Source: Edolisoma coerulescens
Lineage: Eukaryota; Chordata; Aves; Passeriformes; Campephagidae
Length of the DNA stretch: 64,000 nucleotides
Direction of reading: 5' to 3'
NCBI GenBank assembly: GCA_013397115.1
Contig: VWZW01007689.1
Coordinates: forward strand, 315,189 to 379,188
The notes under the pieces are model-generated. The model saw nothing but the letters and a program-made list of their open reading frames with translations. It was not told where the DNA came from and did no database searches. Position numbers and translations under genes: made by a program. Shown here piece by piece: positions 40,601 through 52,600 of this stretch. Position 1 is the stretch's first letter. Each line of letters begins with the position of its first letter.

Positions 40601-43600
40601 ATAGTAATGGAATAAATCACTCCAGGGGGTTAAAGAGATAAAATTACCCATTGCTATAAACTACTAAAATTAAGTTTAACTCAGGAGTTTGGTTGCTGAT
40701 GTGTCGTTTGATTATTCTTTTAGTTTTTGATGGCTTTTTTTGACAAGGAGCAGTGAGTTCTCTGAGTTCACTAAACAATTTCACGGCCACTTGTGTCAGT
40801 ACAGGTCTCTTGATTCTGGATGAGGAACAGGTGGGGTAGGTAGAACCTGTGACTCTCTGCTCATGCTGCCCTAACTTATTGATGAAAGCAGTTTCAGTGA
40901 TGTGCACGTGTATGAGGGGGGTTCTTGAGTAATCCCACTCTGTGTAGGAGGTCTGTCTCGGGACCTGCCAGCCTCCCTTCCAACTGCAATTGGCCCAAGC
41001 AGTCTGGTTTTACTGGTTTTGTTAGGCAATTCTTAGTGAAGAAGGCAAGTTAAATTAATTGCACTGCAGCAGTCTCAGTTCTGATTGATTTATGTGTTTC
41101 TTTGAGGAGTCAGAAAGTGCAAAGAGAATGGCGTATTTAAAATTAATTTTTGTTACTAATCTCGAGATATAAAGCAGTTGACAAGTCATAAAGACAGGTT
41201 GGAGTTAAAAGAATTGTTCTGGGATGGACACTCCCACGTCTACTGGTGTTCTTTGCTGACTGAAGGAATTGGGTACACAACCCATCTTTTCCTGTTGCTT
41301 TGCAGTACTTTGGCTCAGCTGGACCTTTGAAAGCATGAAAGTAAGTGATGTGGTGAAAAGCAACAAAAGAAAATTGCAGGAAAATGGCAGACAAACCAGT
41401 ATCTTGAATTTCAGATTGGGTTTCTAATTAGTCCACAGGCACTCATCCTTCTTAGGGCTCTCTCTCAGTTTTACAGCAGCCCAGGAGTTTGCAAAGCCTT
41501 GCTCGTTTTTCTTCTATAGGTCCATCCCCTACCTGATTGCCTCCAAGTCAGACTCTCTTCCTTTTTCCTGATGAGAGTAGTAGGTGAAATTGTCACAGAT
41601 CATCTTTTTTTCTGCTTGTAAATTAGATTTCACTCCTACCTTGCCAACTTCAGTCAGTTAATCTGCAGTTCCTCTGATTTATCATTAGACTCCTTGGAAT
41701 ATAGATCTAGAAGGGGTTTTTCCTTTTGAATCTTCTCTAAAATTTCTCTTTGAATCCAGACTGGCATACAAGACTACTTTAAGTTCCCTTTTTTTCCCCC
41801 TCAACAATTGAAGTAGACTTGGAAGACTCAAGGCAATACCTCTTGATTGAAACGGAGCAAAGATCCTTCCCTTGAGCAGCAGTGTTGGCACAGGGGGAAG
41901 GGCAGGAAGCCCCTTGGGAGAGGGCTCTGCAGCTACAAGTGGAGCAGTAACCTTCTCTGCTAAAATCACCAGAATTGCTTCCAGCTAAGCCAAGCCTATG
42001 TTACCTGAAGTAAAAAATTACTTTCTTTCATTTCTGGAATAGACCTACTTTGCCTGGCAAATAGGGTCTCACTAGACTGAATGGCAGCTGCAGGATGGGT
42101 GCTTTCCTCCTGATTGTGCAGGTGTGAAAATGAGTTTCCTGCTGTCAGCTGCAAGGCTTGGGCAATAAAAGTTCAGCAGATGATCTCTGTGCTAACATTC
42201 AAGTCTTATCTCTTACTTTCTGATAAATAATATATAAAGAGACTTCTGATTGTGGGTTTTTTAGCTGTGGCTGTATTCAGAACAAGGATCGATCAGTGGT
42301 GTTGTCTCGAAGAGGTGAAAGAACTCACTCTGGGCCCTTGGAAGGAGCTCAGGGATGTGGTGAAACACACCATGGTTATAGGAGCATATTGCTGCTCCTT
42401 AGCTGAGCAGTTCTGATGGAGCCTGCGTACAACTTCAGCCTGCCCAGCTGATGGTCCAAACATGTTAATTTTAAGTCACCTTTACTGAAAGAGTTATATT
42501 TTTTAACCTCCAACTTGGCGTGATAAAAGCCAGTTCCAATGGTTAGTTCAGAAGCTAAAACAAAAGCTACTGGTGCACAGCAGTCCCTGTCCAGCTCCAT
42601 TGCACTGCCTTGTAGCAGAGCAGGTAAAAACTAAACCACTTCAAAGTAAAACACTTTTTTTGGTGGGTGAACTGTTTTGCATTTCTGGTGGCTTGGGGCA
42701 CTTTACAAGTACCTTAACAAAGAACTTGGCGTTTGTCTGATGCTGTGTGCCAGTGACACCTTGGGGTTGTCGTATCCACTGTGAGCTGTTGTCTAATAAG
42801 GAACAGATGCTGGCTTGGGGCAGTGTCAGAGCCTTGGCTGGGCTCATCCTTAGCCAGGGTGTGCTGGTTCCTGCAGTGTGTAAAACCCTGCCTGTGGACA
42901 GGCAGCACAGCAGTTCCACCTCTCCCGGGCTGGGTCAGGGCCTGGCTGGCTGTGCCTGAGCTGGCTCTCTCCTGATGGCTGCACACACTTACAGGGAGGT
43001 CTGGGTGTGTTGCACCTTCACCCTGAGGTGCAGGCTGTTCCTTTTGGGTTTGGGGCTCAGTCAAGGCAGTGGTGTGACTCTGTGGCCGCTGTGTGCTGTC
43101 TGTATTGGTCAGTGCTCCAGCAAGGCTCTGCACTGCGAACCTGCCTGGAAGTGCACCCGTAGGAGCTTGTGTGCCCAAGCCTAGTGAGCTCTGATGTACT
43201 TAAATCAAACACAGGGGAGGATGTTTCATTAAGACAGGTGTTCTTCAGCAGCTGAAGTGCATCAAAGCCGTGGTAGGTGACTGTGTCCTGTTGTGTTGTT
43301 GCAGCCTTACTTCCATGTGCAGAGCCGGAGCAATACGGACGGACGATCCCTGCATCGTTCTGAAGGTGAGCTGTGTCCTGCTTCAACCACCTTGTAAATA
43401 TGGAATAATTCTTCTTCTTGTGCTAGCCACGACAGCTGCTTAAACAGTTCTCTGTTCAAAAGGTTTTCTCATGTAGATCTATCCTGGTTTTATTTTCTCA
43501 TACAAAAAGTAGCACAAAATCTGTTACACCAAAGATTTCAAAGCACCAAGTTCCCCTGACTTTTTTTTTAATTTAAAAAAATAGTTCCTTGGTTTCCCTT

Positions 43601-46600
43601 TGTTTCCAGGTAATGATAGATGAAAAATCTACATGTTGGCTGAGACAAAGGCCCACCCCTCCTGTCTTTTTGTGCAAGAAAGTGCAATGTACAATTCATT
43701 CCAGTGTGCATATTGGCAGCTGTTCTGCACAGGCACCTGGTGCTACACAGCTGAGGAAGCCAAGCTGCATCCTTCTCCCTCCGCCTCCTCCTTAGCTTTG
43801 TTCCAAATTGACACTCCAATTCTCTGCTCTCCTTACAACACCTGCAGACTGGGGACTACAATTCCATTCTCCCAGCCCATCTCTTCCTGCAAACCTCCTT
43901 CTTCTTTGGAAATGCCTTCCCTTGATAAATCTCTCACATTGTGCTGCACCCTGGGCCTCATCCTGGTCCTGGTCAGGACGTGTCTGTTCCAGGACTGTTC
44001 TGCCCTGGGTCAGGGAGCAGGGCCTGCTGGCAGTGGCAGGTCTTTGCTGGGAGCTGGGCACTGCCCTGTGGAGCTGCATATGCTGGGCTGTGGAAAACCA
44101 CCATCCTTTCAAACCTTTGGGAAGGGATTTGCTTGGGCCAGCTCACAGCAACAGCAGCATTTTTTTCCTCATGGAAGCTGCTTCAGCACAAATCCATGTT
44201 TGAGGCTGTGGAATTAAATGTGTTGTAGTACTTGAGAGTAGACAAAAGAGTGAGGAGAGAAGGAAGGCACAGAACCTTTGCCTTGTTCAAACCACCCCAG
44301 TGATTCCTCCTCCAGGAGCTCATACTTGGAAGATAACACGGTGTCCCTGTGGTTAATCCAGCCACAAATCCTCTGACCTCTGCTGAACTAAACTAAAGTG
44401 ATGGCCCCTTTTAGCATTCAGGAATTATTGACCCTTTGCTATCAAACTTTTGGCATTTGGGGGCCAGTCAGTGTTGTGTGTTTCCAAAATGGTTTTAATT
44501 AACTTTCATTGCTCAGTTTGAGTAGTGGGTTGGCCTGTAACATGGGGAAGAATAAAATCCCTTGAGAAAGGCAGAGGAGGCTGATAAATAATGGATTTGA
44601 TGGGAAGGGAAATGATTTCTCTGGAATCCTAATAATGAAACTGTCCAGATAACCCAGACACATCCAGCCATACCATGGAAATTAGATATTCCATCTTTAC
44701 AGTCCATTTCCAGACTTTTCTCTGCTGGCCAGGTGTGCATTGTGGCTTTCCTTCTTACACCCCTACACAGCCCCCTACTCCTGTGCATTAATTGCACTGT
44801 ACTGACCTGTAGGTCCAGTGGAACAGTTAAAATGTGTCTGTCAGAATTCTTGCTTTTGTTTAATTTTTTTGAATTGCTTAGTGTTGGAAAACATGAGATT
44901 TGTGTTTCTTGGGTGCGTGCAGCCAGTGACTTAACAATGCCCAGCCCTTGAATTCCAAGAAACAGCTCATTTCAGGCCACTAGACCTTGGAAAGAATTAA
45001 GAAGTACATTGTCTTTGTGATTTAGACATGGAATTCCCACTTCCTTTCTTTCTCATTCCACATGAATGTAATTTTTTGAGAGCCTGTGTGCAGTCTTCCC
45101 TGCTGCCTCAAGGCCAGGTGTGGAGAAGGGGGTGCTTTGGCTCACTGGATTAGCTGCAAGATTCACAACCTCAACGATAATCCCTGAGGTGGCATCTCGT
45201 TTCTAAAATATGTAGGCAAGTCCTACTTCCTGTGCAATGGAGATAAGATATTTATCTATTTAATCATTTGAGCAATCAATGGGTAGATGTTATTTCAGGT
45301 CCCCAAAACATAACTCTGAGCAACATTTACTAGAGTAATTCTCTTGAACTCAGTGGTGCTGCACAAGCACAAACCTCGGTGTTATTCCTCATCCATTTTC
45401 ATATTTGGGGAGGCTTGAGTGAGCAGAGTCCCAGCCCTTGGAGAATTGGCCTTTCCAGAGTTAAATACTTTTCACTGAGCTTCAGGTAAAGAATGACTTG
45501 ATTGGATTTTATGTTTCAGTAGTGAAGGTGTCACAAAAGTGTTGTCATGTAACCAAGGTAGGGGAGATGTCAGGGAAGGCAGAATGGACCTGGCTTCCAG
45601 GTTAGCTTCTTTTCTGTTTGATCAAACATGCTGCTGAGGAGTATTGCTGCTGTGTCCTGTCCTGGGCCCCTCAGCTCAGGAAGGACGTGGAGACACTTGG
45701 ATGTGTCTGGAGAAGGGCAACAAGGCTGGTGAAGGGTCTGGAACACAAGTGCTGTGAGGAGTGGCTGAGGGAGCTGGGGGTGTTTAGCCTGGAGAAAAGG
45801 GGACTCAGAGGTGACCTCATCTCTCTCTACACCTCCCTGAAGGGTGGTTGAGGTCAGCTGGGGGTTGGTCTCTTCTTCCAGGCAGCCACTGACAGGACAA
45901 GAGGACACAGCCTCAAGCTGCGCCAAGGGGACGTTTAGGTTGGATGTTAGGAAGAAGTCTTTTGCTGAAAGAGTGATAAAGTTCTGGAATCGTCTGCCCA
46001 GGGAGGTGGTGGAGTCATCATCCCTGGGTGTGTTTAAAGAAAGATTGGATGTGGCACTCAGTGCCATGGTTTAGTTGAGGTGGTGTTAGGGCACGGGTTG
46101 GACTCAGCGATCTTGAAGGTCTCTTCCAGCCTGGTGGTTCTGTGATTCTGTGATTCTCTGCTCCCTTGCCTCCTGCTCCAGGCAGCCAGTGTGTGGGGAA
46201 GGCACCCAGAGATTATTTCTGACTGCATTGTCCTTAGTTAATCCTGGATCACAGAAGGGCAGGAGGGGTCAAGTACTTCTTGAGGGCAGCTTGAGTACTT
46301 TTGATTCTGGTGTGTAGTAAGAACAAGCCTGTGCAAACATCAACTTTTGAGGGGATTTTTTTTTTTTTGAAGATTTTGTCAGCCTTTGTCCATGGTCGCT
46401 TCTAAACATTGCATCGTTTTGGCTGGGTGAGAAGTTGTTACACTTAGCAATGAATGAGTTGTTACACTTAGCAATGAATGAGTTGTTACACTTAGCAATG
46501 AGAAGTTGTACACTTAGCAATGCCTGAACAACTCCTCTGTGTGCAATCTTTGAACCCACTGAAATGTGCGTGTGTGCAAGTTCTTATCGAAAGAGCAATG

Positions 46601-49600
46601 CTGAGCATTGCTGTAGGACAGTTCTTTCATTTCTTTGGAGTTTCTTTATCAATGTAGCTGCACTAAAAACTCCTTTTTTTTTAATCTCTGCAGACTCTGC
46701 CATGCTTGGTTCGAATGTGCAGTAAGGACAGACTGCTGGAGGAGCGGGTGGAGGGGGCAGAGACCCTGGCCTACCTGATCGAGACGGACGTGGAGCTGCA
46801 GAGGATGGCCAGCATCAGCGACCACCTCATCGTCATGCTCGCCGACTACTTCAAGTACCCCAGCTCCGTCAGCGCCATCACCGACATCAAGAGGGTGCGT
46901 TCCCTGAACCTCGGGGAAATGGGCAAAACCAAAAATAAATGGCCTCAGGATGGGTTTTTTTAATTCTGTTTAAACCTGACGCCTGAGATCCTCAGTTGAA
47001 AGGTGACCAGAGGTCCAGCAGGACTGGGTTCTTGATGTCTGTTCTCTCCAAGTCTCAGTCACTGCTTTTTGGAGACTTCATTATCCACACTAAAAATGTG
47101 TATATCTGCTCTTCCCATCCTCTAAGTTTAATAAACATCTTGCCTTCAGGAACCAGTACATTTCAGCTTCATAAGAGATAGTAGTCCACGTGAAGAGAGA
47201 TTTGTTTTCAATTCTTAGGTCAGGTTTGTGGAAAATCTGAAGTTCAGAGATGGTCCTGTTGTGTTAAAGCACAAAAATATGTGGATGTCCTGCACTGTTT
47301 CATATTATGAGTTACCTGCACTTGCAAGAGGTTGGATAAACAGAGACCAGATGTACCTTGGAGTCTTACTGAGTCTGATTATTAGAAAGTACTCAGAAAA
47401 ATAGATTACAGAGCTTTGCTTTTTTTCAGAGACTGGCCCAAGAGATAGGTTAATTTCCCTGACCTTTATAGAATGGGGTTAATTTTGCATAGAGAGCTTC
47501 TTGAATTCTATGTAAAAATACAAATGAAATATTAAAAAAATCAGTTACAGTATAAAAAACTAAGCAAAAAGAAGTTTAGCAGCTTACTGAGGAGTAATGG
47601 ATGTTGGCTGTAGCATCAAAAATATGATCAGGTTTCAAAAGTGAGTGGGGCAATTCTAAATATTATGACAGTGCTCTGAGTGTGCAGTAAGTCTGTAGAA
47701 GCAGCCAGCTGGGAATCCAGGGTGCTGGCTTTGGAGAGAGTGCTTGGAATTACACCCTGTAAGGTAAAACTACGTGAGGAGTGAGCGAGGAATCTGCCAA
47801 ACAGAGAACTTACCTGCTTAAAATATTTATAACAATTATATAATACTTCTGCTCCAGTATCGCTGCACTGGAGAGAATTACTCATAGAGCTTGATTTTTG
47901 ACATTTCTTTTATTTTAGCACTTTGCTACCTTATACTGGTATTTTCCTGGCATTTTGTGTAGACTTTGAAGATTGCATTGTTTTGTAGAACCCTTTGGTG
48001 CAGAGTTTTGAGGGCAGTCAGAGTCACAGAATTATTCTCAGTGAAGAGAACATAAGAAGATCTGAGAGCCCAAATTTACTGTTCCAAGCAGGGTCAACCT
48101 CATACACCACTATTTTATGATGCCTTTAGTGCTCCCATTAATTATAGAATCATAAAATCACAGAATATCCTGAGCTGGAAGGGACCCCAAGGATCACCCA
48201 GCCCAGCCCCAGGCCCTGCACAGACACCCCAACACCCCCACCCTGGGCATCCCTGGCAGCGCTGCCCAAACGCTCCTGGAGCTCTGGCAGCCTCGGGGCC
48301 GTGCCCATTCCCTGGGGAGCCTGGGCAGTGCCCAGCACCCTCTGGGGGAAGAAGCTTTCCTGATCTCCAACCTGACCCTCTTAACATGGGCAGCCTGAGA
48401 TTTAGAGACCAACTTTGGCTCCTGCTTTTGCTTCACTTCTCTTGATTAAACTTCCCTTGATTCTCTCCCGGTTTTTTCACTCCTTCTGGCCAGTTCCTGT
48501 AAGTTTCTGTTGGGAGGTAAGAACAATTTTTGCCTGAATATGGTCTTGATAGAGTCCTAACCTTGTTTTGGCCTCAAATCGAAGATGAAGTTGTCTTCTC
48601 TGTAACTCAGCAGAGAAATGAACCATATTCTTAGCCTTGGTTATTGCATTTAGCTGGTAAACAGGCACATGAGCTCAGGGAGCAGCACTCTGTGCTTCTG
48701 GCTGCCCCTGGGGTGGCAGACAAAGAGAGTGGATAAGCACCAGTTTAGAACAGATCAGAGTATCACGGCACAGCTGCTGTGGTGGCTGAGCCTGGTGCCT
48801 GTGCTGTGTTTCCCAGCTGGACCACGACCTGAAGCACGCCCACGAGCTGCGCCAGGCCGCCTTCAAGCTCTACGCGTCCCTGGGGGCCAACGATGAGGAC
48901 ATCCGCAAAAAGGTGAGCCCGGGGAGGCTCTGGGCGAGTGCTCGGCCACAGGGGCGGCTGCAGGCAGCAATCCCACCCCCAGCCCTGTGCCCCCCACGAT
49001 GCAAAGAGGTCAGAGTGAGAAGGCTCTCTCTCCTCCCTTAATACAACCTTTCAGATTGCGTGGAAATGGAACAAAAATTAACGTCTTGCTATCAGATTAT
49101 ACCGAAAGTAAAGTTTAGTTGTGTAAACATCTTCACAGCGATGAACTAGGCTTGCACATGAAGTTGTCTTTCAACGTTTTTTGGTACTTGGCTGCTCATA
49201 AGGAATATTGTTGTGGCATATGAGAAATTTCTGAAACTTGTGTTCCGAGAGAGATAATATACCTCTCATCTATCCTATTCTGTAACAAATGTTTTAAAAA
49301 TCAATAAACCCTGGAAAGTCTGCTCATACTGGGAAACAAAGTCAGAATTTGTTTCCTGATTCTCAGGTGACCAAGGGGCCTTGCACTGTCATAACAAAGC
49401 AGTTGGTGATTCAAACATTACAGCAAAGAGATTGGCTTCTTGGAGCACTCACATAGTTAAAAATTAATGTGTGGAAAGTGGAGGGAACTTAATAAATGAA
49501 TGATTAAAAGGAGCATTTTTTTTTAATTAATCACAGATTTGCAGTGTCATGTACCAAGTACAGGAGACAGGAATGTTTTCTGAGTTTGTTTGCTGGTTAA

Positions 49601-52600
49601 AGGGGAAAAGCAGAAGGGAGGGGGCAGGAAAACACAGGGTGAAAAGTTAACATCAGGAGGATTTATCAGTGGGGAACCACTCAAGATCTCCAGAATTCAA
49701 CCCCGTAAACTCCTCTTTTGTTGCTTTAGTTAATAGTGAGGATCCTTCTTTTACACGGCTTTTAATAAGCAGTGGGTGTGTACATGGCAAAGTTGATTTA
49801 TCATGCAAAATCCATCATTCATCTGGGTATTAGCTCCCTTTTATCCTGGTCTTAAGTGCTTGTGCTGGCCTTGTCTAAATATGGCAGATGAGCCACTGGA
49901 TATTTTTTATCCCCACAGCTCTACAACCTGTCTTTGATCTGTAGTTTGTATATGTTGTGTGCACTCATACATGCTCTCTTTTATTTTAATATGACATTAA
50001 GGGTAATTCATGTATATGTATGTGTGTATATATATATAAAAAACACCCTCTTGTTCCTTGATGATTAAAAGCTGTAGTGGAACACGGAATGTAGATTTTT
50101 TTCATTTCTAAATCGTCCGCAGATACACAAAACTTTCCACTTAATCTGGCAAGAGAGCGTGGCGTGCTGGTTTTAGCTGCAGTTTTTATCTGTAACATTC
50201 AAAATGCTGCAGCCAAACCCCAGCAAGGCAGGAATGCTTTTGAGCTGTGCTCTGAGCTGAATTCTTTTGCCCAGATCATCGAGACGGAGAACATGATGGA
50301 CCGGATCGTGAACGGCCTGTCCGAGTCCAGCCTCAAGGTGCGCTTGGCTGCAGTCAGGTGAGCCTGTCCTCGTCCCCTGAGCCTCTGTCTGCCCGTGTGT
50401 GCTGCGCCTGGGAGAGCTCCTGCTGGCTGGCTGAGAGCTGCTCTGAGCTCAGTTGTGCTGTTGGGAGCCCTGCTGGGGAGAGGGGCAGTTATCCTGGGCT
50501 GGTGCAGGGTCTTCTCTTGGCTGCTCCCAGGCTGCTCCTCGCCTGTGATCAGGCTCAGTAATCCTTGCGGAGCAGCAGCGTGTGCACAGCGGTGTCCGTG
50601 GGGGTGTGCAGGTCTCACAGGGAAGGTTTCTCTTCCATTCCAGATGTTTGCACAGTTTGTCCCGTTCTGTCCAGCAGCTCAGGACAAGTTTTCAGGATCA
50701 TGCTGTATGGAAGCCTTTAATGAAGGTAAGTGAGGAACAGTCAGCTCTCGGTGCCTCGAGTGTTCTGGTCCATTCAGGGAGCACAGGGTGTCTGTTCAGT
50801 TGGCATGCCTTGCTGTAGAAGCATGGTACAAATTACCTGGAAATCAAAATCCAATGGTCTTCTGCTAAGAGAGCCATAAATCAACAAAAGCCAACAGCAG
50901 CAAGTATGTGGTTCATGCTTGGTTTTTGGTCGGCCTTTTGTTTCCTTTTTTTCTTTATTGTTTTTTGTGATCAGTGAGTGAAGCTAAATTATTCCCAATG
51001 TTCACACAGGACACTACAAGGACTACATGTCCCTTAATCTCAGACTCAGACTAGATGGCACAGTTCAGACTTGGTCTGTGAGCCCCGCAAGAGAATTTAG
51101 ATCTGCATTTTCTCCTGTAATTCTCTACCTCTTACATCTCATTGCAGATTCCATAGCTGAAGCCAAAGAGCTCAGAAAGACCTTTAAAAAGACACATTAT
51201 CATATAGTGCAATTTTCCACAGGAGGAAGTGAGATCCAAGTGTGTAAGATATGTATCATCTCTCACCTGTAATGTCACTGTCATAAATAGAGATAATTAA
51301 ACCAGTTTCTCAGTTTCAACATCTTTCAGACCTTGAAAACGGAGAACAGACCAAGTCTGCTAGCACACCTGATGGCTTGGGCAGTACTGACACCCTTGGG
51401 AATCTCCTGAAGTGAGCTTGACTTGACTATTCAGAAGTGAAATGGCCAGAGCACAGCAGGTGGTGTTGGCAGTAGTGAACAAGGGAGGAACATGCTTGGT
51501 TTAGGAATTGGTGTTTTGGTGCTGCTGGAGATCCAGGCAGAGATGAGGGGCTATAACTTGGCCCAGCTGTGCTCCTCTGAGAGGATGCTCCTGAGGAAAT
51601 TTGCTGTGTTGTGCTGAGCACGAGGTACAGAGGGCTTGAAGAGGCTCCTCCTCCTGGAGCTTCCTCTGCATATGTGTCCTTTGCAGAGCAGGGCTTGTCC
51701 CCACTGATTTCTAATAAATGGGACTGAAAGCTCTCAAATCTGCCTTCTGTGAAATAATGCATTGCTCCACCTTGTCCTGTGATGTGTATCATTGTCTGGC
51801 CTTGCACTGCTGGCATCAAAGCACCTCCTGAAGTCTGGAATATCCAGCTACAGCATAATTCCAGGTATTCCATTTCAGTGATCTCTTCATCATCCTACTA
51901 ACAGAATTCCTCTCTCTCCCCTCTGTGACTGCAGGTTTTACAGAATGCTCCAAATGAAATTCTTGTAGTAGCATCTTCCACGCTATGCAATCTTCTTCTG
52001 GAATTCTCTCCAAGCAAGGAGGTGAGTACTTAGCCAGCAGCAGGGAGAGGGGATGGACTAAAGTGAGATTACACAATGGTTCAATTAGCATAAAGGTGTG
52101 TTAATTGGCAGCCACTGCTTGTGACATGTTACAGAGCTGTGATATTACACAGCCTGTGCCACTGATAGCTTGGGAACAAAAAAAATCATCTGCTTACAGT
52201 GCTGTGACAGTTAATTTTTTTGGGGGGGCGGGTTGTTGGACATGAAGTTTTGTCATTTTCTTTTTACTTGTAAAACCCTATTATCTAAAAAGATCATAAA
52301 CAAGGAGAAACCACACTGATAATTTGCAGTGTGATCCATTGTCTTAGAGAATTACTGCCACTGTAATGCTGAAAATGCTGGCACAGCTGAGTCTTGTGTT
52401 TTTATTGTTCTCAGATGAACAGTACAGGATATCTGGTTCTGCAGTCAGCATTTCATACAGATCATACAGACAGATCAACACTCCATAGCAGTGCAACAAT
52501 TCCCCAAGTCTAAAATACTTTTTAATTACAGAAAATATTTGCAAGATTGTGCTGTATGTGGGATCCTGCAGGGCACTTTGGATTACCAAATTATCAGTTG

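Larger units (their letters stand above)
43366..46693 (+). other. Intron 10 (3.3 kb)
   Basis: Donor is GTGAGC; the acceptor is TTTTTTTTAATCTCTGCAG. It holds GC-richer sequence at 43.6-44.2 kb with a 194-codon + strand open frame (43633-44217, rejected), a + strand CR1 at 45640-46158 and a 24 bp minisatellite (46431-46522) about 170 bp before exon 11. Confidence 0.85.

Noticed and set aside
43633..44217. 194-codon + strand open frame in intron 10
   Set aside because: The Ser/Cys/Leu-rich peptide has no domain, overlaps other open frames in GC-richer sequence and lies inside an intron without splice support.
45570..46067. 165-codon antisense open frame
   Set aside because: It lies on the reverse strand of the CR1 copy at 45640-46158, so it is a shadow of the element.
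46431..46522. CRISPR-like repeat array
   Set aside because: The repeats are directly tandem with a constant 5 base linker and no unique spacers, in a vertebrate intron: a minisatellite.
48030..48050. A further CR1 end (GAGTCACAGAATTATT)
   Set aside because: Only a few bases resemble the CR1 tail and the flanks do not match.
50164..50361. ATG-initiated 65-codon frame running into exon 13 as an alternative start
   Set aside because: The part before 50275 is intron with a clear acceptor; the ATG has no promoter context and the joined exon 12 phase fits perfectly.
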